NCBI GenBank assembly: GCA_002271215.1
Contig: CP018628.1
Span: 2,542,001 to 2,606,000, forward strand
Direction: 5' to 3'
DNA length: 64,000 bases
Origin: Lelliottia jeotgali
GTDB lineage: Bacteria > Pseudomonadota > Gammaproteobacteria > Enterobacterales > Enterobacteriaceae
Part shown: positions 36,204-47,047 of the stretch, piece by piece
Numbering within the stretch: position 1 is the first letter of the stretch
Layout of the letters: each line of letters starts with the position of its first letter
The notes under the pieces: generated by a model
The model's database searches: none
What the model was told of the DNA's origin: nothing
Seen by the model: only the letters and a program-made list of their open reading frames with translations
Position numbers and translations under genes: made by a program

Positions 36204-36250
36204 GCTCGTCCCCTAAACGGTTGATATGTCACCCACGGAGTTGGCCGGGG

Positions 36251-36526
36251 TTATTTTATTCCGTCACCCGCGAGATGCTGTTTTAATAAATTCTCAGGAG
36301 GTGGCGGAAGCTGTAAATAATAGCCCTGTTCTTTCAGCGCAGTTTTGACTTTTTCCAGATCGGCATTCACCAGTTTTTTACGACCATCCAGCGGCAGCAG
36401 CATCGCCAGCTGCGGCGCACCGAAGCCTTTCATTAATTCTTCCGGCACGCGGGAAAAATCGTCTTTTTTCTCGACATAAAGATAGGTCTGGTCGCGTTTA
36501 GTACTTCTGTAGATCACACAAAACAT
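36251..36526 (-). CDS. ycgL: YcgL-domain protein
   Basis: A 91-residue small protein with the YcgL fold ([35 protein letters not shown]). E. coli YcgL is usually given about 97-108 residues with a longer N-terminus, but here an in-frame stop lies 12 codons upstream without another start, so ATG 36526 is the only choice. Its ribosome site is weak. The function is unknown. It is divergent from minC. Confidence 0.92.
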   Translation of the reverse strand: MFCVIYRSTKRDQTYLYVEKKDDFSRVPEELMKGFGAPQLAMLLPLDGRKKLVNADLEKVKTALKEQGYYLQLPPPPENLLKQHLAGDGIK

Positions 36527-36589
36527 GTTTTTACTCTGAATTATCGGTGGTTGCTTGCCTCAATATACCAGTGACTATAACATGCCTGA

Positions 36590-37357
<768 letters not shown>

Positions 37358-37380
37358 TCCCTTTTTAACAAGGAATTTCT

Positions 37381-38193
37381 ATGGCACGCATTATTGTTGT
37401 GACTTCGGGTAAAGGAGGCGTTGGCAAGACCACCTCCAGCGCGGCCATCGCTACTGGTTTGGCCCAGAAGGGAAAGAAGACAGTTGTTATCGACTTCGAT
37501 ATCGGCCTGCGTAACCTCGACCTGATCATGGGCTGCGAGCGTCGCGTGGTGTATGACTTTGTTAACGTCATCCAGGGCGATGCGACCTTAAACCAGGCGC
37601 TGATTAAAGACAAGCGCACGGAAAACCTCTTTATTCTCCCGGCCTCTCAGACGCGCGACAAAGACGCGCTGACCCGTGAAGGCGTGGAGAAAGTGCTCGA
37701 CGAGCTGAAAAAGATGGAGTTCGACTTTGTGGTCTGCGACTCCCCTGCCGGTATCGAAACGGGCGCGCTGATGGCGCTGTACTTCGCTGACGAAGCCATC
37801 ATCACCACCAACCCTGAAGTGTCGTCCGTGCGTGACTCAGACCGTATTCTGGGCATTCTGGCCTCTAAATCGCGTCGCGCGGAGAATGGTCAGGACCCGA
37901 TTAAAGAGCACCTGCTGCTGACCCGCTACAATCCGGGCCGCGTCAACAAAGGTGACATGCTGAGCATGGAAGACGTGCTGGAGATCCTGCGCATCAAACT
38001 GGTCGGCGTGATTCCGGAAGACCAATCCGTATTACGCGCCTCTAACCAGGGTGAGCCGGTTATCCTGGACATCATGGCAGACGCAGGTAAAGCATACGCC
38101 GATACCGTTGATCGTCTGTTGGGAGAAGAACGTCCTTTCCGCTTCATTGAAGAAGAGAAGAAAGGTTTCCTCAAACGCCTGTTCGGAGGATAA
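37381..38193 (+). CDS. minD: Septum site-determining ATPase MinD
   Basis: A 270-residue ParA/MinD ATPase with the deviant Walker A motif SGKGGVGKTT at residues 9-18, switch regions in DFDIGLRNLD and CDSPAGIE, and a C-terminal amphipathic membrane-targeting helix (KKGFLKRLFGG). ATP-bound dimers recruit MinC to the poles and oscillate with MinE. Confidence 0.99.
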   Translation: MARIIVVTSGKGGVGKTTSSAAIATGLAQKGKKTVVIDFDIGLRNLDLIMGCERRVVYDFVNVIQGDATLNQALIKDKRTENLFILPASQTRDKDALTREGVEKVLDELKKMEFDFVVCDSPAGIETGALMALYFADEAIITTNPEVSSVRDSDRILGILASKSRRAENGQDPIKEHLLLTRYNPGRVNKGDMLSMEDVLEILRIKLVGVIPEDQSVLRASNQGEPVILDIMADAGKAYADTVDRLLGEERPFRFIEEEKKGFLKRLFGG

Positions 38194-38196
38194 GTT

Positions 38197-38466
38197 ATGG
38201 CATTACTGGACTTTTTTCTCTCGCGGAAAAAAAGCACCGCTAACATCGCAAAAGAGCGACTGCAAATTATCGTTGCGGAACGCCGCCGCAGCGATGCTGA
38301 ACCTCACTATTTGCCTCAGCTGCGCAAAGACATCCTGGAAGTGATTTGTAAGTACGTGCAGATCGACCCAGAGATGGTGACCGTGCAGCTTGAGCAGAAG
38401 GATGGAGATATTTCGATTCTGGAGCTGAACGTGACGCTGCCAGAAGCGGAAGAATCACGTCCGTAG
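38197..38466 (+). CDS. minE: Division topological specificity factor MinE
   Basis: An 89-residue protein. The N-terminal membrane helix [12 protein letters not shown] is followed by the anti-MinCD segment ([15 protein letters not shown]) and the topological dimer domain. It stimulates MinD ATPase and confines division to mid-cell. It begins 3 bp after the minD stop. Confidence 0.98.
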
Positions 38467-38488
38467 CAGCATTGTAAACATGTCGTTT

Positions 38489-38555
38489 GTAGGCCGGGTA
38501 AGCGCGCAGCGCCACCCGGCAAATTCCCCGGTGGCGCTTCGCTTACCGGGGCTAC
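38489..38555. repeat. REP pair (BIME)
   Basis: Two inverted REP units (GTAGGCCGGGTAAGCGC and CCGGTGGCGCTTCGCTTACCGG) face each other between convergent minE and rnd. This can act as a transcription boundary. Confidence 0.85.
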
Positions 38556-38575
38556 AAAACTAACATATCCTCTGT

Positions 38576-39703
38576 TTACTGCGGATAGGTTTCCAGCAGG
38601 GTTTTCAGTCGTTCGCCCATCAGTTCCCCGCGCCAGCCCGCGATCAGTTCCGGCAAGCCATTGTTCGGTTTTAACTTCCAGTGCCAGTTCAGCAGCTGAT
38701 TGATCTGACGGCGTGAGGCCAGCAGCTCAGGGCTAATCTTATTTTCCGTTCCCACTTCCAGCACCAACGCTTTGATATCTTTAAACGCTTTGCGATAGCC
38801 TGGCATGTCCATCAGATTTAACAGCGGTTCAGGCAGTTGGTCTTCTGGCAATTCCTGCGCTTTTGCAACCAGTGCCAGCAGCGTTTTACCGTGGAAGCGA
38901 ATTTCGCTACCGGATAAACCAATGCTGTCCAGTTCACCCATGCTGCCCGGCATGTAACGCGCCACGGCCCACAGATGCTCTTCGCGAACCACAAAGTTCA
39001 CCGCCAGATCGCGCTCGCGCGCTTTACGCAGACGCCAGTCGGCCAGTAATTGCAGGCAGGCAAGCTGGCGCGTACGCAGCTGCCAGGCATTGGTGATTTC
39101 GCGCCAGGCATCTTTCGGATCGAGAACTTCCTGACGACGCTGCTGGGTCATACGGCATTCGTTGAGTGCCGCATCCAGCCAACCCGCCTCTTCGGCCTCT
39201 TTCATCAACTGGCCGCAGATCGGCAGCAGGTAAAATACATCGGCGGCCGCATAATCGAGCTGACGCTCGGTCAGCGGACGGGCCAGCCAGTCGGTGCGTG
39301 ATTCGCTCTTGTCGAGTGCAATCCCGGTGTACTCTTCCACCATTGCGGCAAAGCCCCAGGAAAGCGGACGGCCTGAGAAGGCGGCGAGGATTTGCGTATC
39401 AATCAGCGGCTCCGGCATCACACCGAAGGTATTCATGAACACTTCCAGATCTTCACTGCCCGCGTGCAGATATTTGGTGACAGCTGTATCGAGCAGCAGT
39501 TCGCGCATCGGCGTCCAGTCCGTAATCCCTAGCGGATCAATCAGCGAGACCTTCTTGCCGTCGTACATCTGGATCAGACCCAACTGAGGATAGTAGGTCC
39601 GCGTGCGAACAAACTCGGTATCCAGAGCGATGGCGGGAAAGTCGCGGGTGACGTCGCACAGCGTTGCCAGCTCGTCGTTGGTGGTGATCATCTGGTAGTT
39701 CAA
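38576..39703 (-). CDS. rnd: Ribonuclease D
   Basis: A 375-residue 3'-5' exonuclease of the DEDDy type (Exo I LDTEF; Exo III YAAAD) followed by two HRDC domains. It trims tRNA and other small RNA 3' ends. The start is TTG 39703 (MNYQMITT), as in E. coli, where UUG initiation and a U-rich leader are documented. A frame opening at an ATG at 39730 would add nine codons and is not favoured. The U run of the upstream fadD terminator lies 28 bp before the TTG. Confidence 0.95.
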   Translation of the reverse strand: MNYQMITTNDELATLCDVTRDFPAIALDTEFVRTRTYYPQLGLIQMYDGKKVSLIDPLGITDWTPMRELLLDTAVTKYLHAGSEDLEVFMNTFGVMPEPLIDTQILAAFSGRPLSWGFAAMVEEYTGIALDKSESRTDWLARPLTERQLDYAAADVFYLLPICGQLMKEAEEAGWLDAALNECRMTQQRRQEVLDPKDAWREITNAWQLRTRQLACLQLLADWRLRKARERDLAVNFVVREEHLWAVARYMPGSMGELDSIGLSGSEIRFHGKTLLALVAKAQELPEDQLPEPLLNLMDMPGYRKAFKDIKALVLEVGTENKISPELLASRRQINQLLNWHWKLKPNNGLPELIAGWRGELMGERLKTLLETYPQ

Positions 39704-39730
39704 AACGATTTCTCTTTGGTTTGCGCCCAT

Positions 39731-39752
39731 AAAAAACGCCGGCTAACCGGCG
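39731..39752 (-). terminator. fadD terminator / rnd U-rich leader
   Basis: On the minus strand CGCCGGTTAGCCGGCG is followed by TTTTTT. It ends fadD transcription and at the same time places a U run upstream of the rnd UUG start. Confidence 0.85.
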
Positions 39753-39775
39753 TGTGATGGCGACTCACTCGAAGC

Positions 39776-41461
39776 TTAGGCTTTATTGTCCACTTTGGCG
39801 CGGGCTTCGTCACGTAATTCTCGTCGTAATATCTTCCCGACGTTCGATTTTGGCAGCTCGTCGCGGAACTCAACCAGCTTTGGCACTTTGTAGCCGGTGA
39901 GCTGACGGCGACAGAAGGCGACCAGTTCGTCTTCTGTTAGCGAGGCGTCTTTTTTGACCACGAAGATCTTCACCGCTTCACCACTGCTGCCGGACGGGAC
40001 GCCGACGGCAGCCACTTCCTGCACGCCGTCGTGCTGCATCACCACGTCTTCGATTTCGTTCGGATAGACGTTAAAGCCGGAGACCAGGATCATGTCTTTC
40101 TTGCGATCGACAATGCGCAGGAAGCCTTCGTCGTCCATCACTGCGATGTCGCCAGTGTAGAGCCAGCCATCTTTGATGATCTCGTCCGTCGCGTCCGGAC
40201 GCTGCCAGTAGCCGAGCATCACCTGTGGGCCTTTGACGCACAGTTCACCCGGCTCGCCGTGCGGCACTTCGTTACCTTCGTCGTCGACCAGTTTGGCTTC
40301 CGTCGACGGTACCGGCAGACCAATACTACCGCTGTGATAATCGATATCATGCGGGTTGACGCTGACCAGTGGCGCGCACTCCGTCAGACCGTAGCCCTCC
40401 AGCAGATACTGCCCGGTAAGCTTCACCCAACGATCTGCAACCGCCTGCTGAACCGGCATCCCGCCGCCCGCAGAGAGGTGTAGCGAGGAAAAGTCGAGCT
40501 GCTGGAACTCTTTGTTATTGAGCAGCGCGTTAAACAACGTGTTGACGCCAGTCATCGCGGTAAACGGATATTTCGCCAACTCTTTCACCAGCCCCGGAAT
40601 ATCGCGCGGGTTAGTGATGAGTAAATTCTGTCCGCCCAGCTCGATAAACAGCAGGCAGTTCATCGTCAGAGCAAAAATGTGATACAGCGGCAGCGCCGTG
40701 ACGACCAGCTCTTTGCCGCGATGCAGCAGCGGGCCGTAGGTCGCGTTGACCTGTTCGAGGTTCGCCAGCATGTTGCGGTGGGTCAGCATCGCCCCTTTTG
40801 CTACGCCGGTGGTGCCGCCGGTGTACTGCAGGAAGGCCAGATCGTCTGACACCACTTCTGGTTTCACGTACTGCATGCGATACCCGCTGTGCAGCGCCCG
40901 GCGGAAGGAGATGGCATCCGGGAGATGGTATTTCGGCACCAGACGCTTGACGTATTTAACGACAAAGTTAACCAGCGTGCCTTTGGCGGTCGAAAGCTGA
41001 TCGCCCATTCGGGTCAGGATCACGTGGCGGACCTGGGTCTTATCAACCACTTTTTCCAGAGTATGGGCAAAGTTAGAGACAATAACGATAGCCGCCGCGC
41101 CGCTGTCGTTGAGCTGGTGTTCCAGCTCACGCGGGGTATACAGCGGGTTCACGTTAACGACGATCATCCCCGCGCGCAAAATACCGAATAGCGCCACCGG
41201 ATACTGCAGCAGGTTCGGCATCATCAGCGCGACGCGGTCGCCCTTCTTCAGTCCCAACCCTTCCTGTAAATAGGCCGCAAACGCCCGACTGCGTTCTTCC
41301 AGTTTGCGGAAGGTCATCACTTCGCCCATGTTCACAAACGCAGGCTGATCCGCATAGCGCGAAACCGAGTGCTCAAATAATTCAACCAGGGATTGATAAC
41401 GGTCAGGATTGATCTCCGCAGGCACATCTGCGGGATAACGGTTAAGCCAAACCTTTTTCAA
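39776..41461 (-). CDS. fadD: Long-chain fatty acid-CoA ligase
   Basis: A 561-residue AMP-forming acyl-CoA synthetase. The ATP/AMP signature is [13 protein letters not shown]; the fatty-acid signature is [19 protein letters not shown]; the catalytic Lys is near SNVGKILRR. It activates imported fatty acids at the inner membrane for beta-oxidation. The start is TTG 41461 ([10 protein letters not shown]) with GAGGTG upstream, as in E. coli. An upstream ATG would add 12 residues without a ribosome site. Confidence 0.97.
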   Translation of the reverse strand: MKKVWLNRYPADVPAEINPDRYQSLVELFEHSVSRYADQPAFVNMGEVMTFRKLEERSRAFAAYLQEGLGLKKGDRVALMMPNLLQYPVALFGILRAGMIVVNVNPLYTPRELEHQLNDSGAAAIVIVSNFAHTLEKVVDKTQVRHVILTRMGDQLSTAKGTLVNFVVKYVKRLVPKYHLPDAISFRRALHSGYRMQYVKPEVVSDDLAFLQYTGGTTGVAKGAMLTHRNMLANLEQVNATYGPLLHRGKELVVTALPLYHIFALTMNCLLFIELGGQNLLITNPRDIPGLVKELAKYPFTAMTGVNTLFNALLNNKEFQQLDFSSLHLSAGGGMPVQQAVADRWVKLTGQYLLEGYGLTECAPLVSVNPHDIDYHSGSIGLPVPSTEAKLVDDEGNEVPHGEPGELCVKGPQVMLGYWQRPDATDEIIKDGWLYTGDIAVMDDEGFLRIVDRKKDMILVSGFNVYPNEIEDVVMQHDGVQEVAAVGVPSGSSGEAVKIFVVKKDASLTEDELVAFCRRQLTGYKVPKLVEFRDELPKSNVGKILRRELRDEARAKVDNKA

Positions 41462-41532
41462 TGCATCACCTCTGAAATGAGTGTTCGTCGTCATCACAAC
41501 CCCGATAATAAACAGTTCGTTAACATTATATT

Positions 41533-41549
41533 AACTCAGCGTACCAGTT
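41533..41549 (-). promoter_or_regulatory. FadR operator of fadD
   Basis: On the minus strand AACTGGTACGCTGAGTT fits the FadR site pattern AnCTGGTnnGAnnAGTT and resembles the E. coli fadD operator. It lies 72-88 bp upstream of the TTG start. Confidence 0.75.
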
Positions 41550-41610
41550 TATTAATTGTTCGGATTTAAGGTTGCGAAGCGCGTCACTCTTTTTTTTGTG
41601 TTTCGTCCGT

Positions 41611-41644
41611 AAAAAACAGAGACAGCGGCTGAGCCGCTGTCTCT
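41611..41644 (-). terminator. Terminator of the slp-like gene yeaY
   Basis: A perfect 12-bp stem AGAGACAGCGGC/GCCGCTGTCTCT with a 3-nt loop, followed on the minus strand by TGTTTTTT. Confidence 0.93.
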
Positions 41645-41664
41645 TATCTAAATATAACAGTAAC

Positions 41665-42249
41665 TTACTCGGTAACGATGGTCTGCACTTGCGCCGGGCC
41701 TGGGTTGTACCAGCCCCATCCACCGTAGCCGCCATAGCGATAAGGGTGTGGTCCCCACATCCACGGGTCCATCGGCTGCGGCGGTAGCATGACCTGCTGT
41801 GTCAGGTGCCAGCGTTTATAACCGTTCGCCTGCATGGTCATGAATTTATACGGCGTGTTGCCGATTTTGCCCTGTACCGAACCGGTAATCGGCCCGACGA
41901 CCGTCACCAGCTGACCACGAAAATCCACCGGGTCGAGGAAACCGTTCACGTCGGCGTAAATGCGCCCACGTGAGGGTTCGCCAAGGGTTGGTCGTGCCCC
42001 GCTGTCCAGCGGTACCGTCGCAATTTCAAGGCGGGTTTTGCCCTGCTGGTTCTGGATATCGACCACTTTACCGCCGAAGCGCGCTTCCTGGCCGACGTAC
42101 AGCTCAGGGGCATTCATCACCCGCACCAGATCCTGCTGCGGCGTTGGGCTGCTCCCTTTGATCGCGTCAGGAACGGTGACACATCCACTTAATGCCACAG
42201 CGATAGCGCCCGCTATGAAGAGGCGTACAACTTTTGTTTGAACCGCCAT
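41665..42249 (-). CDS. yeaY: Slp-family outer membrane lipoprotein
   Basis: A 194-residue lipoprotein with signal peptide and lipobox LSGC (Cys22). The Slp domain includes [13 protein letters not shown] and [13 protein letters not shown]; a Tyr/Gly/Trp-rich tail ([14 protein letters not shown]) ends the protein. In E. coli yeaY is a sigma-E target; the role is unknown. AAGGGAG precedes the ATG. Confidence 0.94.
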   Translation of the reverse strand: MAVQTKVVRLFIAGAIAVALSGCVTVPDAIKGSSPTPQQDLVRVMNAPELYVGQEARFGGKVVDIQNQQGKTRLEIATVPLDSGARPTLGEPSRGRIYADVNGFLDPVDFRGQLVTVVGPITGSVQGKIGNTPYKFMTMQANGYKRWHLTQQVMLPPQPMDPWMWGPHPYRYGGYGGWGWYNPGPAQVQTIVTE

Positions 42250-42286
42250 GATGCGACTCCCTTTTCTCAGTGCTTATTACTGAGAT

Positions 42287-42982
42287 TCACGCCCTGCCTG
42301 GAAGTTTCTTCCAGGCCACTTCATTTCGCAAATAAACTGGCTCAGCGTGTTCAACGGCCACGGTTTTTCCCGCCGCCAGCAGCTGACAGGCGATCGGCAG
42401 CATGTCTTCGGCATGCGGAAGTAACACCTGACCATCGACTAACGTGAGACCGCTGTCTTTTGCCATATCCGGCCAGGCTGGCCAGCCTGTACCGACTGTA
42501 GCCCAAACGCCCGTAAGGTGTTTCAACCGTTCAGCAACGGCCTCAGGTTTGAGCACCGATTCGGTCTCTTCCCCGTGCCATACGCCCTGCTCATCGCGGG
42601 TGTATTCCGCCCAGTAGACTTCGCCCATGCGGGCGTCAATAGCGGCCAGCACGCGCGTCGCGCCCGTCATGCGCCATGCGCCCTGCGCCATCGTGGCCAG
42701 CGTCGAGACGCCGATCATCGGGAGATTGGCACCCAGCGCCAGGCCCTGAGCGATACCAATGCCGATGCGCACGCCGGTGAAGCTGCCTGGCCCACGGCCA
42801 AACGCCAGCGCGTCGAGTTCAGTTAAGGAGGTGTTGCCCTGGTGAAGGATCTCTTTCACCAGCGGCAGAATACGTTGGGTATGTTCCCGGGGGCACTCTT
42901 CAAAATGGGCAAAGAGGGAACCGTTATCCCACAGGGCTGCCGAGCAGGCCTCTGTAGCGGTATCAATAGCCAGAATTCGCAT
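42287..42982 (-). CDS. tsaB: tRNA t6A biosynthesis protein TsaB
   Basis: A 231-residue ASKHA-fold protein (YeaZ), with [15 protein letters not shown] at the N-terminus and [13 protein letters not shown] in the middle. It is the scaffold partner of TsaD and TsaE in N6-threonylcarbamoyladenosine synthesis on ANN-reading tRNAs and is essential in E. coli. ATG 42982 (MRILAID) was chosen; ten more upstream codons lack support. Confidence 0.97.
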   Translation of the reverse strand: MRILAIDTATEACSAALWDNGSLFAHFEECPREHTQRILPLVKEILHQGNTSLTELDALAFGRGPGSFTGVRIGIGIAQGLALGANLPMIGVSTLATMAQGAWRMTGATRVLAAIDARMGEVYWAEYTRDEQGVWHGEETESVLKPEAVAERLKHLTGVWATVGTGWPAWPDMAKDSGLTLVDGQVLLPHAEDMLPIACQLLAAGKTVAVEHAEPVYLRNEVAWKKLPGRA

Positions 42983-43047
42983 GGGTCTCGCGCTCTCGCA
43001 ATAGTCAGTCACAAAATGGCGCGCATCTTAGCACACCCCGGCGGAAA

Positions 43048-44958
43048 TTACTCCGCCGTTGGGTTCGCCAGGAAACGCACCGCGCGATTAATGTCCCGCG
43101 TACGCGGTGCGGGCGGCAGGCTGGCGAGGAAAGTCGCGCCGTACGGGCGCATCACCAGACGGTTATCACAGATAACCAGTACGCCTCTGTCATCCGTATC
43201 ACGGATCAGACGCCCGACGCCCTGTTTCAGGGTAATGACCGCATCCGGCAACTGGACGTCATCGAAGGGATCGCCCCCGCGCAGACGGCAGTCTTCCATC
43301 CGCGCTTTCAGCAGCGGATCGTCCGGCGAGGTAAACGGCAGTTTGTCGATGATGACTAATGATAGCGCATCGCCACGCACATCCACTCCTTCCCAGAAGC
43401 TGCTGGTCGCTACCAGCAGCGCATTTCCGGCGGTGACGAACTGCTGCAACAGCTGGCCTTTGCTGGTTTCGCCCTGTAACAGCACGGGCAACGTCATGGT
43501 GGCGCGGAATTGCTCGGCCAGATCGCGCATCATGGCGTGCGAGGTGCACAGCATAAAGCAGCGGCCATTGTTGGCTTCGATCATCGGTTTGAGCATCGCT
43601 GCGAGATGTTTCGCCGCGCCCGGCTGGTTCGGTAGCGGTAAATTGCGCGGCACACAGAGCAGCGCCTGAGTTTCGTAATCGAACGGGCTGGGCAGCAGGA
43701 GCGAATCCGACTCCTCAATGCCGAGGCGTTCGGTGAAATGGTGCAGGTCGTCGTTCACGGAGAGCGTCGCGGAGGTGAAGATCCAGCTCCCTGGCTTTTG
43801 CGCCATCACCTCTTTGAACTTATCGGCGACGGTCAGCGGCGTCAGTGCGAGGGTAAACTGGCGGGCGGTGCATTCGTACCAGTAGCTAAAGCCGGGCTGG
43901 TTGATCTCTTTCAGGCGTTTCAGGCGCGTACGATAGAGCGTGGCACGTTCGAAAGCCGCATCGAGCAGCGCGCTGCGCCCAAGCGACAATTTCGCGACGT
44001 CGTAGCAGAGTTCCAGCGCATCATCGAGCAAGAGCAGCGCGCGCTGGATGTTGCTGTCGGCTAACAGCTCGCGCAAGTTTCCACGATAGCCAGGCTCACC
44101 CAGCTGCATACGGAAATCCTGCGCGCTTTGCGCCAGCCGGTCGGCACATTTTTGCAACTGTTGGGTGTCGCGCAGTTCAGTGCGGTAGGCAATGGTGAAA
44201 TCTTTGGCGAGATCCTGAAGCTGGCGGCTGGAGAGCGACTGACCAAAATACTGGCTGGCGATGTCCGGCAGCTGATGGGCTTCATCGAAGATCATCACTT
44301 CGGCCTCCGGGATCAGTTCGCCGAAGCCGCCATCTTTGACCACCATATCGGCCAGGAACAGGTGATGGTTCACCACCACCACGTCGGCGTCCATCGCCGT
44401 TTTACGCGCTTTGACGACGAAACAATCTTTATACAGTGGGCAGTCGCTACCCAGGCAGTTGTCGTTGGTGCTGGTCACCAGCGGCCATGCCTGAGAATCT
44501 TCGGCGACGCTGGCGCAAGTGCTGATATCCCCGTCGGTAGTCTGATTGGCCCACGCGCGAAGGATGATTACATCGCTCAGCGTATTGACCGGCAGATCGC
44601 CCCCGGCCAGCGCCTGCTGTTCGAGGCGCTCCAGACAGAGATAGTTCGAACGCCCCTTCAGGAGCGCCAGTCGGCCTTTGTATTTCAGGGCTTTTGCTAC
44701 CGTCGGCAAATCGCGGCTGTAGAGCTGATCCTGCAACGCTTTCGAGCCGGTGGAGATAATCACTTTTTTCTTCGCGCGCAGTGCAGGGGCAAGATAGGCG
44801 TAGGTTTTGCCCGTCCCGGTCCCCGCCTCGACCACCAGCGACTGGGTATTTTTGATGGCGCGGGTGACCGCTTCTGCCATGTGTCGTTGCGGCTCACGCG
44901 GTTTAAAACCGGGAATCGCCTGCGCTAACTGACCGTCTGCTGAAAAATCGTCTGCCAC
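43048..44958 (-). CDS. yoaA: DinG-family iron-sulfur DNA helicase
   Basis: A 636-residue superfamily 2 XPD/DinG helicase. Walker A is EAGTGTGKT, Walker B DEAH, and cysteines around residues 110-180 (STCASV; CLGSDCPLYKDC) form the [4Fe-4S] site. YoaA works with the HolC clamp-loader subunit in repair of stalled forks. The start is GTG 44958 with AGAGAG upstream. It is divergent from yoaB. With umuDC absent from its E. coli position, it is a DNA-damage gene retained here. Confidence 0.96.
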   Translation of the reverse strand: MADDFSADGQLAQAIPGFKPREPQRHMAEAVTRAIKNTQSLVVEAGTGTGKTYAYLAPALRAKKKVIISTGSKALQDQLYSRDLPTVAKALKYKGRLALLKGRSNYLCLERLEQQALAGGDLPVNTLSDVIILRAWANQTTDGDISTCASVAEDSQAWPLVTSTNDNCLGSDCPLYKDCFVVKARKTAMDADVVVVNHHLFLADMVVKDGGFGELIPEAEVMIFDEAHQLPDIASQYFGQSLSSRQLQDLAKDFTIAYRTELRDTQQLQKCADRLAQSAQDFRMQLGEPGYRGNLRELLADSNIQRALLLLDDALELCYDVAKLSLGRSALLDAAFERATLYRTRLKRLKEINQPGFSYWYECTARQFTLALTPLTVADKFKEVMAQKPGSWIFTSATLSVNDDLHHFTERLGIEESDSLLLPSPFDYETQALLCVPRNLPLPNQPGAAKHLAAMLKPMIEANNGRCFMLCTSHAMMRDLAEQFRATMTLPVLLQGETSKGQLLQQFVTAGNALLVATSSFWEGVDVRGDALSLVIIDKLPFTSPDDPLLKARMEDCRLRGGDPFDDVQLPDAVITLKQGVGRLIRDTDDRGVLVICDNRLVMRPYGATFLASLPPAPRTRDINRAVRFLANPTAE

Positions 44959-45085
44959 TTTGCTCTCTCACTGTATTTTTGCACAGGGATTATGTCAGCC
45001 CGCCCTCTCCTGTGCCAGTCGAAATAGACGTTGACGGAACATTATGGCAGTCTTGCGGCCTGAAGCCATTTATGAGGAAAGGTTT

Positions 45086-45430
45086 ATGACAATTGTGCGC
45101 ATTGATGCCGAAGCACGCTGGTCTGACGTTGTGATTCACAACCAGACGCTCTATTACACCGGTGTACCGGAAAATCTGGACGCCGACGCGTTTGAGCAAA
45201 CGGCCAATACGCTGGCGCAAATTGACGCGATTCTGGAAAAACAGGGCAGCGATAAATCACGCATTCTGGATGCCACCATTTTCCTGGCGAACAAAGACGA
45301 TTTTGCAGCGATGAACAAAGCCTGGGATGCGTGGGTTGTGGCGGGCCACGCGCCTGTACGCTGTACGGTACAGGCCACGCTGATGAAGCCGCAGTATAAA
45401 GTTGAGATCAAGATAATCGCGGCGGTATAA
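45086..45430 (+). CDS. yoaB: RidA-family protein
   Basis: A 114-residue RidA/YjgF-family member. The ligand Arg lies in VRCTVQATL, with a YYTGVP strand earlier. Family members deaminate reactive enamine/imine intermediates; YoaB has not been assigned a substrate. ATG 45086 has GAGGAAAGG upstream. Confidence 0.95.
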   Translation: MTIVRIDAEARWSDVVIHNQTLYYTGVPENLDADAFEQTANTLAQIDAILEKQGSDKSRILDATIFLANKDDFAAMNKAWDAWVVAGHAPVRCTVQATLMKPQYKVEIKIIAAV

Positions 45431-45435
45431 GACGA

Positions 45436-45624
45436 TTACTCGTCTTCTTCTTCGTCATCCTCGAAACGCGCCACGATCCGATCGCCGGTATGGGTGGCGC
45501 GAATTTCCTGGGCAACGGTGGTAATCGCTTCGCCGCTGCTCATCCCCTGGGACATCAGCTCCTGAATTCGCTCGACCGCATTTTGCTGCTGTTCGTGACT
45601 GAGGGAAGGTAAACCTGCAAACAT
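45436..45624 (-). CDS. yoaH: UPF0181-family small protein
   Basis: A 62-residue acidic protein ([14 protein letters not shown]; ends in FEDDEEEDE). It matches E. coli YoaH with a slightly longer acidic tail. Function unknown. ATG 45624 has AGGAG six bases upstream. It is convergent with yoaB and divergent from pabB. Confidence 0.94.
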   Translation of the reverse strand: MFAGLPSLSHEQQQNAVERIQELMSQGMSSGEAITTVAQEIRATHTGDRIVARFEDDEEEDE

Positions 45625-45685
45625 GATCAACTCCTGCTAAATTATCTGCGCTAATACATTCACGCAGCCCGGTAGTATGCCACAC

Positions 45686-47044
45686 ATGAACCCGTTACCC
45701 CCTACTGTCATTTCATTATCCTGGCGTCATGACGCCGCCGAATTTTGGTTTGCACGCCTAAGCCATCTCCCGTGGGCGATGCTTCTGCATTCAGGGCACG
45801 CGGATCATGCCTTTAGCCGCTTTGATATCCTGGTGGCCGACCCGCTCACTACGCTTTTGACGCACGGCGGCACGACGCGTATTTCGTCTGACGCTGAACG
45901 CATCTGCGGCGATGACCCGCTGTTGTTGCTTGAGCAGGAAATTAACGCCTTGCCGTTCGTCGCCTCGGCGAATGCGGACATGCCCTTCCAGGGCGGCGCA
46001 CTGGGGCTGTTCGGCTACGATTTAGGCCGTCGATTCGAAACCTTGCCAGACCATGCGCAGAATGATATTTCCCTGCCGGACATGGCCGTCGGGCTTTACG
46101 ACTGGGCGGTGATTGTCGATCACCACAAAAAAACCGTTTCCCTGCTTAGCCATACCGACGCCCACGCGCGGCTGGCGTGGTTAGAGGCGCAACAGCCCGT
46201 TTCACCCTCTAATTTTACCTTAACATCCGCCTGGCGATCCAACATGAGCGCTGACGCGTACGCCGATAAATTCCGGCAGGTGCAGGCGTATCTGCACAGC
46301 GGTGATTGTTATCAGGTAAACCTCGCCCAGCGTTTCCAGGCAAGTTTCACCGGCGACGAGTGGCAGGCCTTTACACACCTGAACGCCAGCAATCGCGCGC
46401 CGTTCAGCGCGTTTCTGCGTCTGGAACAGGGCGCGGTCCTGAGCCTGTCGCCAGAGCGTTTTATTCATCTCGCCGAGGGCAAGATTCAGACGAGGCCGAT
46501 CAAAGGCACCCTGCCGCGCCTCGCCGACCCGCAAGCCGATAAGCAGCAGGCGGAAAAACTCGCGGCGTCACCGAAAGATCGCGCCGAGAATCTGATGATT
46601 GTCGATCTGATGCGCAACGACATTGGTCGCGTGGCAGAGCCCGGCAGCGTGCGCGTGCCCGAGTTATTCGTCGTGGAGCCCTTCCCGGCGGTGCATCATT
46701 TGGTCAGCACTATCACGGCACAACTTCCCGCCAGCCGTTCCGCCTGCGACCTGCTACGCGCGGCGTTTCCGGGTGGCTCGATCACCGGCGCGCCGAAAGT
46801 GCGCGCCATGCAGATCATTGATGAATTAGAACCTCATCGTCGCAACGCCTGGTGCGGCAGCATCGGGTATGTGAGCGTCTGTGGGACAATGGATACCAGC
46901 ATCACTATCCGCACTCTGACGGCCTGCAACGGGCAGATTTATTGCTCTGCAGGCGGCGGCATTGTGGCCGACAGCCAGTGTGACGCGGAATATCAGGAAA
47001 CCTTTGATAAAGTGAACCGCATCCTGCATCAACTGGAGAGCTAA
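45686..47044 (+). CDS. pabB: Aminodeoxychorismate synthase component I
   Basis: A 452-residue chorismate-utilising enzyme. Key segments are QVNLAQRF, the catalytic Lys in RPIKGTLPR, AENLMIVDLMRNDIGR and GSITGAPK. With PabA it makes 4-amino-4-deoxychorismate for folate. ATG 45686 (MNPLPP) aligns with the E. coli start; an ATG three codons upstream (45677) is equally possible, since the ribosome site is weak. Confidence 0.96.
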   Translation: MNPLPPTVISLSWRHDAAEFWFARLSHLPWAMLLHSGHADHAFSRFDILVADPLTTLLTHGGTTRISSDAERICGDDPLLLLEQEINALPFVASANADMPFQGGALGLFGYDLGRRFETLPDHAQNDISLPDMAVGLYDWAVIVDHHKKTVSLLSHTDAHARLAWLEAQQPVSPSNFTLTSAWRSNMSADAYADKFRQVQAYLHSGDCYQVNLAQRFQASFTGDEWQAFTHLNASNRAPFSAFLRLEQGAVLSLSPERFIHLAEGKIQTRPIKGTLPRLADPQADKQQAEKLAASPKDRAENLMIVDLMRNDIGRVAEPGSVRVPELFVVEPFPAVHHLVSTITAQLPASRSACDLLRAAFPGGSITGAPKVRAMQIIDELEPHRRNAWCGSIGYVSVCGTMDTSITIRTLTACNGQIYCSAGGGIVADSQCDAEYQETFDKVNRILHQLES

Positions 47045-47047
47045 CGT

